Position numbers and translations under genes: made by a program
NCBI RefSeq assembly: GCF_004402595.1
Contig: NZ_SOFY01000005.1
Coordinates: forward strand, 1 to 64,000
Length of the DNA stretch: 64,000 nt
DNA from: Cryobacterium shii
GTDB taxonomy: Bacteria > Actinomycetota > Actinomycetes > Actinomycetales > Microbacteriaceae
Direction of reading: 5' to 3'
The notes under the pieces: model-generated
The model's input: the letters and a program-made list of their open reading frames with translations, nothing else
The model's database searches: none
Told to the model about the DNA's origin: nothing
In this document: positions 1 through 8,078 of the stretch, in pieces
Layout of the letters: every line of letters begins with the position of its first letter
Position numbering within the stretch: the stretch's first letter is position 1

Positions 1-100
1 AGCCCGCGCCTGCCCACACTCGCCCGCGCCCGACCTCCCGCCCCTGCCCGCGCCCGCGCCCGCGCCCGCCCGCAGCGTCGCGGCGGACCCTGTGCCCGCC

Positions 101-122
101 GGCGCAGGTTCTAACCTGCGCC
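101..122. promoter_or_regulatory. 22-bp palindrome upstream of recQ
   Basis: Two 10-bp arms (GGCGCAGGTT and AACCTGCGCC) are separated by CT, and a further AACCTGCGCC copy follows at 132-141. It lies about 105 bp before the helicase start, so it could be an operator or the stem of a terminator from a gene left of the window. The rest of positions 1-225 is GC-rich and holds GCCCGC hexamer repeats at about 49-73. No convincing gene is visible there. Confidence 0.4.
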
Positions 123-225
123 CGCTGCCACAACCTGCGCCGCGAGTGCGGCCCGGCGCCCGGTGACCGGCCGTGACCCAGAGGTCACCCGGCATCCTGT
201 CACCCGCACCTGCGAAGCTGGACCG

Positions 226-2382
226 ATGACCGACACCCGCACCGACGCCCTCGATATCCTGCGCACCCTGGTCGGGCGCGATGACGCCGACTTCCACGAG
301 GGGCAGTTCGAGGCGATCGAGACCCTCGTCGACCAGCGCCGGCGCGCCCTGGTCGTGCAGCGCACCGGGTGGGGCAAGTCGGCGGTGTACTTCGTCGCCA
401 CGCTGCTGCTGCGCCGGCAGGGCGCCGGGCCGACGATCCTGGTGTCGCCGCTGCTCGCCCTGATGCGCGACCAGGTGGCCGCGGCCGCCCGGGCCGGCGT
501 GCGCGCGGTCTCGATCAACTCGTCCAACCCGCACGAGTGGGCCGAGGTACGGCAGCAGCTGCAGAACGACGAGGTCGACGTGCTCCTCGTCTCTCCGGAG
601 CGCCTGAACAACCCGAAGTTCCGTGACGAGCAGCTCCCCGCGCTGCTGGAGCGGGTCGGCCTGCTCGTCGTGGACGAGGCCCACTGCATCTCCGACTGGG
701 GCCACGATTTCCGGCCCGACTACCGGCGCCTGCGCGACCTGATCGCCCAGATGCCCGACGGGGTGCCGGTCCTGGCGACGACGGCCACCGCGAACAGCCG
801 GGTGGTGACGGATGTCGCGGCGCAGCTGGACAGCGCGGCGACCGGATCCGCCACCGACACCTCCGCCGGAGCCGACACCTCCGCCGCGGTGGTCACCATC
901 CGCGGGCCGCTCGCCCGCGCCTCCCTGCGCCTGGGCGTGCTGCGCCTGCCCGACTCCCGCACCCGCCTGGCCTGGCTGCTCAGCCACATCGACGAGCTGC
1001 CCGGCAGCGGCATCGTCTACACCCTCACCGTGTCGGCGGCCGAAGACACGGCCCGGCTGCTGCGGGAGGCCGGCCACCCGGTGCGCGCCTACACCGGCCA
1101 GACGGACACGGCCGAACGCGAGGAGTCCGAGGGCATGCTCAAGCGCAACGAGGTGAAGGCCCTCGTCGCCACCAGCGCCCTCGGCATGGGCTTCGACAAA
1201 CCGGACCTCGGCTTCGTCCTCCACCTCGGCGCACCCTCCTCCCCGGTCGCCTACTACCAGCAGGTCGGCCGCGCCGGCCGCGCCACCGAGAACGCCGATG
1301 TGCTGCTGCTGCCCGGGGTCGAAGACCAGGACATCTGGCAGTACTTCGCGACCTCCTCGATGCCCAGCAAGAACAAGGCGGAGGCCGTGATCGCCGCGTT
1401 GACCGCGCACGGCGGCGCCCCGCTCTCCACCCCGGCGCTGGAAGCCCGCGTCGACCTGAAGAGGAGCCCGCTCGAACTCCTGCTCAAGGTGCTCGACGTG
1501 GACGGCGCCGTGCGCCGGGTCACGGGCGGCTGGGTCGCCACGGGCGAGCCCTGGTTCTACGACCAGGAGCGCTACGAGCGCATCGCCGCCGCCCGCGTCG
1601 CCGAGCAGCAGTCCATGATCGAATACGAGACCACCACCGGCTGCCGGATGGAGTTCCTGCAGCGCGCCCTCGACGACGACACCGCCGTCGCCTGCGGGCG
1701 CTGCGACAACTGCACCGCGGCCTGGTTCCCGGCCGAGGTGCGGCCCGACATGGCATCAGCCGCCGCCCAGTCCCTCGACCGGGTCGGCGTGGCCCTCGAG
1801 CCGCGCGCCCAGTGGCCGACCGGGGTCGCCAGCCTGGGCGTGAACGTGCGGGGCAACATCCCGGTCGACGAGCGTCTGCTGGCCGGGCGCGCCCTCGCCC
1901 GGCTGACCGACCTGGGCTGGGGCGGGCCCCTGCGCGACCTCTTCGCCGCTCAGGCCACGGATGCCCCGGCGAGCAAGGCCATGATCGCCGCCTGCATCCG
2001 CGTGCTGGCCGAGTGGGGCTGGGAGGAGCGGCCGGCGGCGGTGGTGAGCCTGCCGTCCCGGCGGCATCCGGTGCTCGTCGACTCGGTGGCCCGCGCCCTC
2101 TCCGATGCCGGGCGGCTGCCCTGGCTCGGTTCCCTCGACCTCGTGGGCACGGGGCCGACCGGCGCCCCGGGCGGCAACAGCGCCTACCGGCTCTCCAATG
2201 TGTGGGACCGCTTCAGTGTGGGGCCCGATCTCGCCCAGGCGCTGGCCCCGTTCGCCGGGCGGCCGATCCTGCTGGTCGACGACATCGCCGGGAGCCGCTG
2301 GACGCTGACCGTCGCCGGGCGCCTGCTGCGGCGGCAGGGCGTCGCGGCGGTGCTGCCGTTCGCTCTCGCCCTCACGTCCTGA
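226..2382 (+). CDS. RecQ-family DNA helicase with C-terminal phosphoribosyltransferase-like domain
   Basis: This is an ATP-dependent 3'-5' DNA helicase of the RecQ type, expected to act in recombination and fork repair. Counting from the ATG at 226 (718 aa), Walker A RTGWGKSA lies near residues 46-53 and the DEAH box at 150-153. A helicase C domain follows with the arginine-finger motif QVGRAGR. A Cys cluster (C...CGRCDNC) near residues 475-500 fits the RecQ zinc site. The C-terminal about 130 residues end in LLVDDIAGSRWTLTVAGRLL, which resembles the PRPP-binding loop of phosphoribosyltransferases; this fusion is seen in actinobacterial RecQ homologues. There is no clear HRDC domain. An in-frame upstream ATG at 163 exists, but the conserved region begins soon after 226. 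Confidence 0.9.
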   Translation: MTDTRTDALDILRTLVGRDDADFHEGQFEAIETLVDQRRRALVVQRTGWGKSAVYFVATLLLRRQGAGPTILVSPLLALMRDQVAAAARAGVRAVSINSSNPHEWAEVRQQLQNDEVDVLLVSPERLNNPKFRDEQLPALLERVGLLVVDEAHCISDWGHDFRPDYRRLRDLIAQMPDGVPVLATTATANSRVVTDVAAQLDSAATGSATDTSAGADTSAAVVTIRGPLARASLRLGVLRLPDSRTRLAWLLSHIDELPGSGIVYTLTVSAAEDTARLLREAGHPVRAYTGQTDTAEREESEGMLKRNEVKALVATSALGMGFDKPDLGFVLHLGAPSSPVAYYQQVGRAGRATENADVLLLPGVEDQDIWQYFATSSMPSKNKAEAVIAALTAHGGAPLSTPALEARVDLKRSPLELLLKVLDVDGAVRRVTGGWVATGEPWFYDQERYERIAAARVAEQQSMIEYETTTGCRMEFLQRALDDDTAVACGRCDNCTAAWFPAEVRPDMASAAAQSLDRVGVALEPRAQWPTGVASLGVNVRGNIPVDERLLAGRALARLTDLGWGGPLRDLFAAQATDAPASKAMIAACIRVLAEWGWEERPAAVVSLPSRRHPVLVDSVARALSDAGRLPWLGSLDLVGTGPTGAPGGNSAYRLSNVWDRFSVGPDLAQALAPFAGRPILLVDDIAGSRWTLTVAGRLLRRQGVAAVLPFALALTS

Positions 2383-2397
2383 TGCCGGCGCCCCGGG

Positions 2398-3402
2398 TCA
2401 GCGCAGCGCCCGCAGCTTGACGCCCCGCCGCTCACCGACCTCGTCGGCGTCCGCGGCCTCGCCCCGGTGTGCCGCCTGCATGGACAGGCGCACGAGATCA
2501 ACGCCGCGCAACCCCGGCCAGCCCTGCACCAGGCGACGCCAGGACGTGGGCACCTCCGCCAGTCCCCAGCGCGCGGCCACGAGCGCACCGACGGTGGCCG
2601 CCACGGCATCCGTCTCGCCCCCGCCCCGCGCAGCGGCCTCGATGGCGCGGCGCACCTGGCCGGCATCCGTGCCCTGGGTGTGGGTGATCGCCGACCAGGC
2701 GCCCTGCAGCGTCTGCACCACCCAGCCGTTGTTCGAGAAGTCTGCCGGCCGCTTTTCTTCGGCGTAGGCGAACCGCGCCGCCCAGGCGGCGCGCCGACCG
2801 GCCGGCAGCAGCGGAAGACCGACCCGCAGGTCCAGCTCCCCCTCCATCACCGCATGACGGATGGCGAGTCCCCACAGCACGCAGGCGTCCCCGGTATCCG
2901 TCTCGCAGTGCGTCAACTCACTGACCAGCCGGGCAGCATCGGCCAGCGCCCCCGGGTCGTCGAGGTAGGCCAGGGCGACCGCCGCGGTGCGAGGGAGCGA
3001 GCCGGCGCCGGCGCTGCGCCCGTTTCGTTCGTGCTGTTCCCGGGCCATCCGGCGCACCCCCGCTGCCGTCGGTTCGCTGCGCGAGAGCACCGCCCCCAGC
3101 TGGATTCCACCGTAGGGGGCGGATTTCGCCCAGCCCACCCACTGGACGGCCACGCCGTCGAGTACGGCCTCATCCCGCAGGTCTCCGCCGTCTGCCGCGG
3201 CGAGCGCCAGGGGCACGGCCATGGCGGTGTAGTCGGTCCATTCGCCGGGCGCCCAGTGGAACCCGCCGCCCCCACGCATACTGACGGGCGTGGAGTCGGG
3301 CAGGGGGCCTGCGAATTCGTAGCCGGCACCGAGCGCGTCTCCGCAAGCCAGGCCGAGGAGCACGCCGGCGGAACGATCGTGCTGGGCAGGGGTGAGCTTC
3401 AT
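2398..3402 (-). CDS. ADP-ribosylglycohydrolase (DraG/ARH) family protein with altered metal-site residues
   Basis: This 334-aa protein matches the ADP-ribosylglycohydrolase fold, which removes ADP-ribose from proteins or nucleic acids using a binuclear metal centre. The N-terminal GLACGDALGAGYEF and the motif GEWTDYTAMAV are recognisable. The family normally has WTDDT at the second place, so a metal-ligand Asp is replaced by Tyr58. The C-terminal metal motif, usually GGDTDT, reads GGETDA here. Both changes are unambiguous in the DNA. The protein may be a poor hydrolase, a binder, or may use a modified centre. It is transcribed convergently with recQ (15 bp between stops) and divergently from the ABC importer. 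A short intergenic region (3403-3600) separates it from that importer. Confidence 0.85.
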   Translation of the reverse strand: MKLTPAQHDRSAGVLLGLACGDALGAGYEFAGPLPDSTPVSMRGGGGFHWAPGEWTDYTAMAVPLALAAADGGDLRDEAVLDGVAVQWVGWAKSAPYGGIQLGAVLSRSEPTAAGVRRMAREQHERNGRSAGAGSLPRTAAVALAYLDDPGALADAARLVSELTHCETDTGDACVLWGLAIRHAVMEGELDLRVGLPLLPAGRRAAWAARFAYAEEKRPADFSNNGWVVQTLQGAWSAITHTQGTDAGQVRRAIEAAARGGGETDAVAATVGALVAARWGLAEVPTSWRRLVQGWPGLRGVDLVRLSMQAAHRGEAADADEVGERRGVKLRALR

Positions 3403-3550
3403 GGCGGACTCCTTCGGGTTGAGTACGGCTCGCGCAGCCTATTACCACGCAAAATCGCGGGCAAGGCCATTGACCCGGCGTCCCCTCCTGTGTGACGGGA
3501 CATGTCGGATGGGAATAGTGACCGGTGCGCACACCTTGTTAGTCTTCGGA

Positions 3551-3568
3551 CGTTGCTGATCAGCAACG
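3551..3568. promoter_or_regulatory. 18-bp perfect palindrome upstream of amino-acid ABC importer
   Basis: CGTTGCTGATCAGCAACG is a perfect 18-bp palindrome lying 32 bp before the start of the substrate-binding protein gene and between two divergent genes. The size, symmetry and position fit an operator for a dimeric regulator (inference). A TTGACC hexamer at 3470-3475 is a possible -35 element, but no good -10 partner was found. Confidence 0.5.
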
Positions 3569-3600
3569 GAACGACGAAACCTCGGTTAGGCCAGAAACTA

Positions 3601-4413
3601 ATGAAGCTCAAGATCATGTCGGCAGTCCTTTTCACAGCGATCGCCGTTTCGCTGGCCGGCTGCTCCACCGGCGGGGACACTGACTCCGACAAGACCGCCG
3701 GGGCGGACACGTCCCTCTTGGCCGTGCAGAAGTCCGGCACGCTCACCGTCGGCACCGAGGGAACCTACCGCCCGTTCACGTTCCACGAGAACGGGTCGGG
3801 CAAGCTGACCGGATTCGACGTCGAGGTGGTCGAAGCCGTCGCCGGCAAGCTCGGCGTCAAGGCCAAGTTCGAGGAAACCCAGTGGGACGGCATCTTCGCC
3901 GGCCTCGAGGCCGGCCGCTTCGACGTGATCGCCAACCAGGTCTCGATCACCCAAGAGCGCACCGCCAAGTACGAGTTCTCCACGCCGTACACGTACTCGA
4001 CGGGCGTGATCGTGGTCAAGAGCGACAACACGTCCATCACCTCCTTCAAGACCCTGTCGGGCAAGACCTCGGCGCAGTCGCTGACCAGCAACTGGAACAC
4101 CCTGGCCACCGAGAGCGGCGCCAACGTGCAGGCCGTCGAAGGCTGGGCCCAGTCGGTGGCACTGGTCGAGCAGGGCCGCGTCGACGCGACCGTGAACGAC
4201 AACCTGACCTACCTGGACTACAAGAAGCAGACCGGTGCCGCCGGTCTCAAGGTGGCCGCGAACACCGACGAGAAGTCCGAGTCCGCATTGGCCTTCATCA
4301 AGGGCAGCACGGCGCTTAAGACCGCCGCGGACAAGGCCCTGGCCGAGCTGACCGCGGACGGGACCCTGGCGAAGATCTCCGAGAAGTACTTCGGGACCGA
4401 CGTCTCCAAGTAA
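3601..4413 (+). CDS. Amino-acid ABC transporter substrate-binding lipoprotein (cystine/polar amino-acid type)
   Basis: This is a 270-aa extracytoplasmic solute-binding protein of family 3. The ATG at 3601 gives a short lipoprotein signal peptide ending in the lipobox LAGC with Cys near residue 21, so the mature protein should be lipid-anchored. The core shows the type II periplasmic-binding fold: VGTEGTYRPFTF, then LTGFDVEVVEAVAGKLG, then WDGIFAGLEAGRFDVIANQVSI. The NQV segment is typical of cystine/cysteine-binding members, but substrate cannot be fixed from sequence alone. It heads a three-gene import operon with the permease and ATPase. Confidence 0.9.
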   Translation: MKLKIMSAVLFTAIAVSLAGCSTGGDTDSDKTAGADTSLLAVQKSGTLTVGTEGTYRPFTFHENGSGKLTGFDVEVVEAVAGKLGVKAKFEETQWDGIFAGLEAGRFDVIANQVSITQERTAKYEFSTPYTYSTGVIVVKSDNTSITSFKTLSGKTSAQSLTSNWNTLATESGANVQAVEGWAQSVALVEQGRVDATVNDNLTYLDYKKQTGAAGLKVAANTDEKSESALAFIKGSTALKTAADKALAELTADGTLAKISEKYFGTDVSK

Positions 4414-4414
4414 C

Positions 4415-4433
4415 CGCCTCGGCTGACGAGGCG
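4415..4433 (+). terminator. Intercistronic hairpin between binding protein and permease
   Basis: CGCCTCG and CGAGGCG form a 7-bp GC stem around the loop GCTGA, directly after the stop codon and with no T tract. Such hairpins between a binding-protein gene and its permease often protect the upstream mRNA or cause partial termination, which gives excess binding protein (inference). Confidence 0.45.
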
Positions 4434-4438
4434 TACCG

Positions 4439-5119
4439 ATGAACGAGACCGCGACCCAGTCCGCCTGGGACCTTTTTTTGACCTCCCTGGGACCGATCGC
4501 GCAGGGAGCCGTCACGGGAACCATCCCGCTGGCCCTGGCATCCTTCGCGATCGGGCTCTCGCTGGCCCTCGGGCTGGCCCTGATGCGCCTATCCCGGCGC
4601 CGCTGGGTGTCCGGCATCGCCCGCGTCTACATCTCCATCATTCGCGGAACGCCCCTGCTGGTGCAGCTGTTCGTGATCTTCTACGGCCTGCCGTCGCTGG
4701 GCATCCTGATCGACCCGTGGCCGAGCGCGGTGGTCGCGTTCTCGCTGAACGTGGGCGGGTATGCGGCCGAAGTGATCCGCGCGGCGATCCTCTCGGTTCC
4801 GAAAGGACAGTGGGAGGCCGCATACATGATCGGGATGTCGCATCGGCGCGCGCTGACCCGGATCATCCTGCCCCAGGCCGCCCGGGTGTCCGTCCCTCCC
4901 CTGTCGAACACCTTCATCAGCCTGGTCAAGGACACCTCCCTGGCCTCCCTGATCCTGGTCACGGAGCTGTTCCGCCAGGCCCAGGAGGTGGCCGCGTTCA
5001 GCCAGGAGTTCATGCTGTTGTACCTGGAAGCGGCACTGGTGTACTGGGTGATCTGCCTGGCCCTGTCGTCGGTGCAGAGCATCCTCGAGAAGCGATTGGA
5101 CCGCTATGTCGCCCACTGA
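4439..5119 (+). CDS. Amino-acid ABC transporter permease (HisM/GlnP family)
   Basis: This 226-aa inner-membrane permease has about five hydrophobic segments. Its EAA loop (EAAYMIGMSHRRALTRIILP), near residues 123-142, docks the ATPase. The N-terminal segment IPLALASFAIGLSLALGLAL and the SIIRGTPLLVQLFV motif are typical of the HisMQ family. It starts 25 bp after the binding-protein stop, and its 3' end overlaps the ATPase gene by 14 bp, consistent with translational coupling. A run of seven T (4474-4480) lies within the coding region. Confidence 0.93.
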   Translation: MNETATQSAWDLFLTSLGPIAQGAVTGTIPLALASFAIGLSLALGLALMRLSRRRWVSGIARVYISIIRGTPLLVQLFVIFYGLPSLGILIDPWPSAVVAFSLNVGGYAAEVIRAAILSVPKGQWEAAYMIGMSHRRALTRIILPQAARVSVPPLSNTFISLVKDTSLASLILVTELFRQAQEVAAFSQEFMLLYLEAALVYWVICLALSSVQSILEKRLDRYVAH

Positions 5120-5885
5120 CCAGCCCGTTCCCGACGCCCTGCTGCGGGTGCGCGGCCTGCGGAAGAACTTCGGCACGAACCGGGTGCTCGAATCGATCGA
5201 CCTCACGGTCGGGCGCGGCCAGGTGCTCGCCCTGATCGGCCCGTCCGGTTCGGGGAAAACGACCATCCTGCGCTGCCTGAACGGCCTCGAGCTGGCCGAC
5301 GGCGGCACGATCGATGTGGGTGGCGAGGTGTCCGTCTCGTTCGACCCGCCCCCGACGAAGAAGCAGCTCACGGCGTTGCGGGACCGCTCGGCCATGGTCT
5401 TCCAGCACTACAACCTGTTCCCGCACAAGACCGTGCTGGAAAACGTGCTCGAGGGGCCCGTCGTGGTGCAGCGGCGGCCGAAGGCCGAGGTGACGGCCGA
5501 GGCAATCGCCCTGCTCGAGCGCGTGGGCCTCGGCGACAAGACGGACAGCTACCCGTTCGAACTCTCCGGCGGCCAGCAACAGCGCGTCGGGATCGTACGC
5601 GCGCTCGCGCTGCGACCGCAGCTGCTGCTCTTCGACGAGCCCACCTCGTCGCTGGACCCCGAACTCGTCGGCGACGTGCTGCGCCTGATCAAGGAGCTGG
5701 CGGTGGAGGGCTGGAGCATGGTGATCGTCACTCACGAGCTCGAATTCGCCCGCGAGGTAGCCACCGAGGTGGCGTTCGTCGACGGCGGCACCGTTGTCGA
5801 GCACGGCGATCCGAAGCAGGTTCTTCGCGAGCCGAAAGAGGAACGCACCCGCCAGTTCCTGCACCGGCTGTTGTTCCCGTTCTAG
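5106..5885 (+). CDS. Amino-acid ABC transporter ATP-binding protein (GlnQ family)
   Basis: This 259-aa nucleotide-binding subunit energises the importer formed with the two preceding genes. It has Walker A GPSGSGKTT (near 45-53), Q-loop VFQHYNLFPH, signature LSGGQQQR (near 155), Walker B LLLFDEPTSSLD and the switch His in IVTHE. All catalytic residues are present and the length is normal for the family. The ATG overlaps the end of the permease gene by 14 bp. Confidence 0.94.
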   Translation: MSPTDQPVPDALLRVRGLRKNFGTNRVLESIDLTVGRGQVLALIGPSGSGKTTILRCLNGLELADGGTIDVGGEVSVSFDPPPTKKQLTALRDRSAMVFQHYNLFPHKTVLENVLEGPVVVQRRPKAEVTAEAIALLERVGLGDKTDSYPFELSGGQQQRVGIVRALALRPQLLLFDEPTSSLDPELVGDVLRLIKELAVEGWSMVIVTHELEFAREVATEVAFVDGGTVVEHGDPKQVLREPKEERTRQFLHRLLFPF

Positions 5886-5914
5886 ACCACCGGCCGGCGT
5901 CTGAAATCCGCCCG

Positions 5915-6943
5915 CTAGCTCTGGTGCTCGGGGTCGTGCTTATTCGCTGGTTCCGCGACGGTCTGATCCGCTGCCCGGAGTGAGCCGGCATGAGCCCGCG
6001 CCGTGGGATCCTGCCGCGTCTTGATCAGGCTCGCAACCGTGGTCACGGTCAAGACCACACCGATGACGATCAGGCTGAGGTTCGTGCTGATCTCCGGCAC
6101 GCGGGCGTCCAGGCCGTGTCCCCAGTGCAGAACGAGTTTCACACCGATGAAGGCCAGGATGAGGGACAGGCCCGTCGACAGGTAGACCAGCCGGTCGAGG
6201 AGCCCCTTGACGAGGAAGAACAGCGCCCGGAGCCCGAGCAGTGCGAAGGCGTTGGCCGTGAAGACGATGTAGGCCTCGTCGGTGATTCCGAAGATCGCCG
6301 GGATCGAGTCGAGTGCGAACAACAGGTCGGTGCTGCCAATGGCTATCAGCACGATGAACAGCGGTGTCACCGCTCGGCGGCCAGCGCTTCGCGAGAACAT
6401 CCTTCCGCCGTCATAGTCGTCGGTGACGGTCAGGCCCCGGCGGGCCACCCGGACCAGCACGTTGTCCTGCACGTCGGGGTCGACATTGCGGTGCCGGTAC
6501 AGCTGTACGGCCGTGAAGATCAATACCAGACCGAAGATCAGGAACATGAATGAGAACAGCGAGAGCAGTGCGGCGCCCAAGGCGATGAAGATCGCCCGCA
6601 AAATGAGTGCCAGCACGATCCCGAAGATAAGAACCTTCTGCTGGTATTTTTCCGGGACGGCGAAGGTCGACATGATGATCACGAATACGAAGAGGTTGTC
6701 GATGGACAGGCTCTTCTCAACGATGTAACCGGCGAAGTATTCAGCGCCGAAGCCCCAGCCCACCTGCGCCGCGAAAACGAGGCCGAACAGGATCGCGACC
6801 GCGATGTACAGCACGGACGAGAGTGCGGCCTCCCGAAACCTGACAACGTGCGGCCGAGCGATGGCCAGGCCCAGGTCCAGCGCGAGCAGAACCAGAATGA
6901 CTGCGATGGTGAGCGCCCAGCGGAGCGCGGTTACTTCCAGCAA
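5915..6943 (-). CDS. TerC family integral membrane protein (first copy)
   Basis: This 342-aa membrane protein of the TerC/Alx family has members linked to manganese export and tellurite resistance. It has about eight to nine hydrophobic segments. Family signatures are SLSIDNLFVFVII and SIGSTDLLFALDSIPAIFGIT, whose acidic residues in the membrane are thought to bind metal. A polar tail rich in Ala, Glu and His follows the last helix. It is transcribed divergently from the Pr6Pr gene with only 70 bp between starts. A second TerC gene lies 1.1 kb away, and the two are clearly paralogous but not close copies. Confidence 0.92.
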   Translation of the reverse strand: MLEVTALRWALTIAVILVLLALDLGLAIARPHVVRFREAALSSVLYIAVAILFGLVFAAQVGWGFGAEYFAGYIVEKSLSIDNLFVFVIIMSTFAVPEKYQQKVLIFGIVLALILRAIFIALGAALLSLFSFMFLIFGLVLIFTAVQLYRHRNVDPDVQDNVLVRVARRGLTVTDDYDGGRMFSRSAGRRAVTPLFIVLIAIGSTDLLFALDSIPAIFGITDEAYIVFTANAFALLGLRALFFLVKGLLDRLVYLSTGLSLILAFIGVKLVLHWGHGLDARVPEISTNLSLIVIGVVLTVTTVASLIKTRQDPTARAHAGSLRAADQTVAEPANKHDPEHQS

Positions 6944-7013
6944 TGGTGACCTTCCTGTCGTATCCCCGGTGAGAATTTTTTCCCCATCTCGGCGGCATTA
7001 TTCTTCTTCAGTG

Positions 7014-7703
7014 ATGTCAACAGCGATTTCTCCGGTGGTCTCCGACTCAACATCGCCCGCCCCCTTCCGGCGCCTCGCCGGTCTGCTGCGGATCGGCATG
7101 GGCCTGCTGCTTCTCGCGAGCATTGCCACGCAGGTCACGGACCAGCTCTGGAACGATGCCTTCGTGGCCACCGAGTACTTCGGCTATTTCACCATCCAGT
7201 CCAGCCTGATGAACGTCGTCGTGCTCCTCGTGGGCGGTTCCCTCGCCCTGCGCCGAAGGCTGGATCCCCAGCTCCTGACCGGAGTACGGATGTCGGTGCT
7301 CACCTACGCGGTGGTCACCGGCGCCGTGTACAACGCTCTGTTGCGCAACGTCGTCTCCGACGGGTTCACCGGGATCGCCTGGCCCAACGAGGTGCTGCAC
7401 GTCTGGGCGCCGATCTTCATCGCGCTGGACTGGATACTCTCCCCGGGGCGCCCCGCCCTGGCCTGGAAGCGCCTCGGTCTGGCCCTGATCTATCCGCTGG
7501 CCTGGGTGGCCTACGCCGTGGTGCGGGGCAACCTGACCGGCTTCTACACCTACCCCTTCCTCGACCCAGGCCAGCCGGGCGGCTACCTCGCGGTGGCGCT
7601 CTACGTGCTCGGCATCGCGGCCTTCATCACCGCTCTCGCCGCGGCCGCGATCGCCGAGAGCCGGTTCCGTTCCCCTGCGTTCCGGGCCGACACCACGGCC
7701 TGA
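7014..7703 (+). CDS. Pr6Pr-family integral membrane protein
   Basis: This 229-aa protein has about six transmembrane segments. The segment YFGYFTIQSSLMNVVVLLVG, the VTGAVYNALLRNV stretch and the W-rich central helices match the Pr6Pr membrane-protein family, whose function is not established. The ATG at 7014 fits the family length. The gene is sandwiched between two TerC genes and overlaps, on the opposite strand, the open reading frame of the winged-helix regulator. Confidence 0.75.
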   Translation: MSTAISPVVSDSTSPAPFRRLAGLLRIGMGLLLLASIATQVTDQLWNDAFVATEYFGYFTIQSSLMNVVVLLVGGSLALRRRLDPQLLTGVRMSVLTYAVVTGAVYNALLRNVVSDGFTGIAWPNEVLHVWAPIFIALDWILSPGRPALAWKRLGLALIYPLAWVAYAVVRGNLTGFYTYPFLDPGQPGGYLAVALYVLGIAAFITALAAAAIAESRFRSPAFRADTTA

Positions 7704-8078
7704 TCGGCTCAACTGAGTCCGTTCGGCGGGCGCGAACGTGCCGAACACCGCGATCATCTCGTCCACGCTGTGCGCCGCGGTCGATGGATGCCGGAACGGC
7801 CGGTTCCGCTCGATGCTGTAGTGGTTGCGCCGCCCGACCCGTTCACGCCGGATGTACCCGGCCTCGACCAGGTCGGCCAGGATGCTCAGTGCCGCCCGGG
7901 ACGACACCCCCACCGTGTCCGCGAGCTCCTGCACCCGGGCATCGGGGTTCGCCGCGATGGCGAGGAGCAGGTGCGCGTGGTGAGTCAGGAACGTCCACCG
8001 TGTGTCGGGGGGAGGCCGGCGGTCCGCCGGGGACAGTGACGGGGCAGGGGACGGAGACCGGGCCGGGATCTGTGTCAT
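7047..8078 (-). CDS. Winged-helix transcriptional regulator with long antisense read-through extension
   Basis: The first about 110 residues (8078 to about 7735) form a winged-helix DNA-binding domain of a short MarR/ArsR-like type: RWTFLTHHAHLLLAIAANPD, the recognition-helix region VSSRAALSILADLVEAGY and the wing RRERVGRRNHYSIERNRPF. Family members usually end near here. In this sequence no in-frame stop occurs, and the frame runs a further about 230 codons antisense to the Pr6Pr gene. That part is low-complexity and gene-unlike. A TGA in another frame lies near 7705-7710, so a one-base shift would give the usual length. The ATG overlaps the upstream terC stop by 4 bp, so terC2 and this regulator form an operon. 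Confidence 0.7.
   Translation of the reverse strand: MTQIPARSPSPAPSLSPADRRPPPDTRWTFLTHHAHLLLAIAANPDARVQELADTVGVSSRAALSILADLVEAGYIRRERVGRRNHYSIERNRPFRHPSTAAHSVDEMIAVFGTFAPAERTQLSRSGRGVGPERRGTEPALGDRGRGESGDEGRDAEHVERHREVAARLAWVEEGVGVEAGQVAPHHGVGHPGQRIDQGQTEALPGQGGAPRGEYPVQRDEDRRPDVQHLVGPGDPGEPVGDDVAQQSVVHGAGDHRVGEHRHPYSGQELGIQPSAQGEGTAHEEHDDVHQAGLDGEIAEVLGGHEGIVPELVRDLRGNAREKQQAHADPQQTGEAPEGGGRC

Noticed and set aside
6944..7013. Manganese riboswitch (yybP-ykoY type) upstream of terC
   Set aside because: The leader is only about 70 bp and shows no recognisable conserved loops. The other terC leader was also searched without success.
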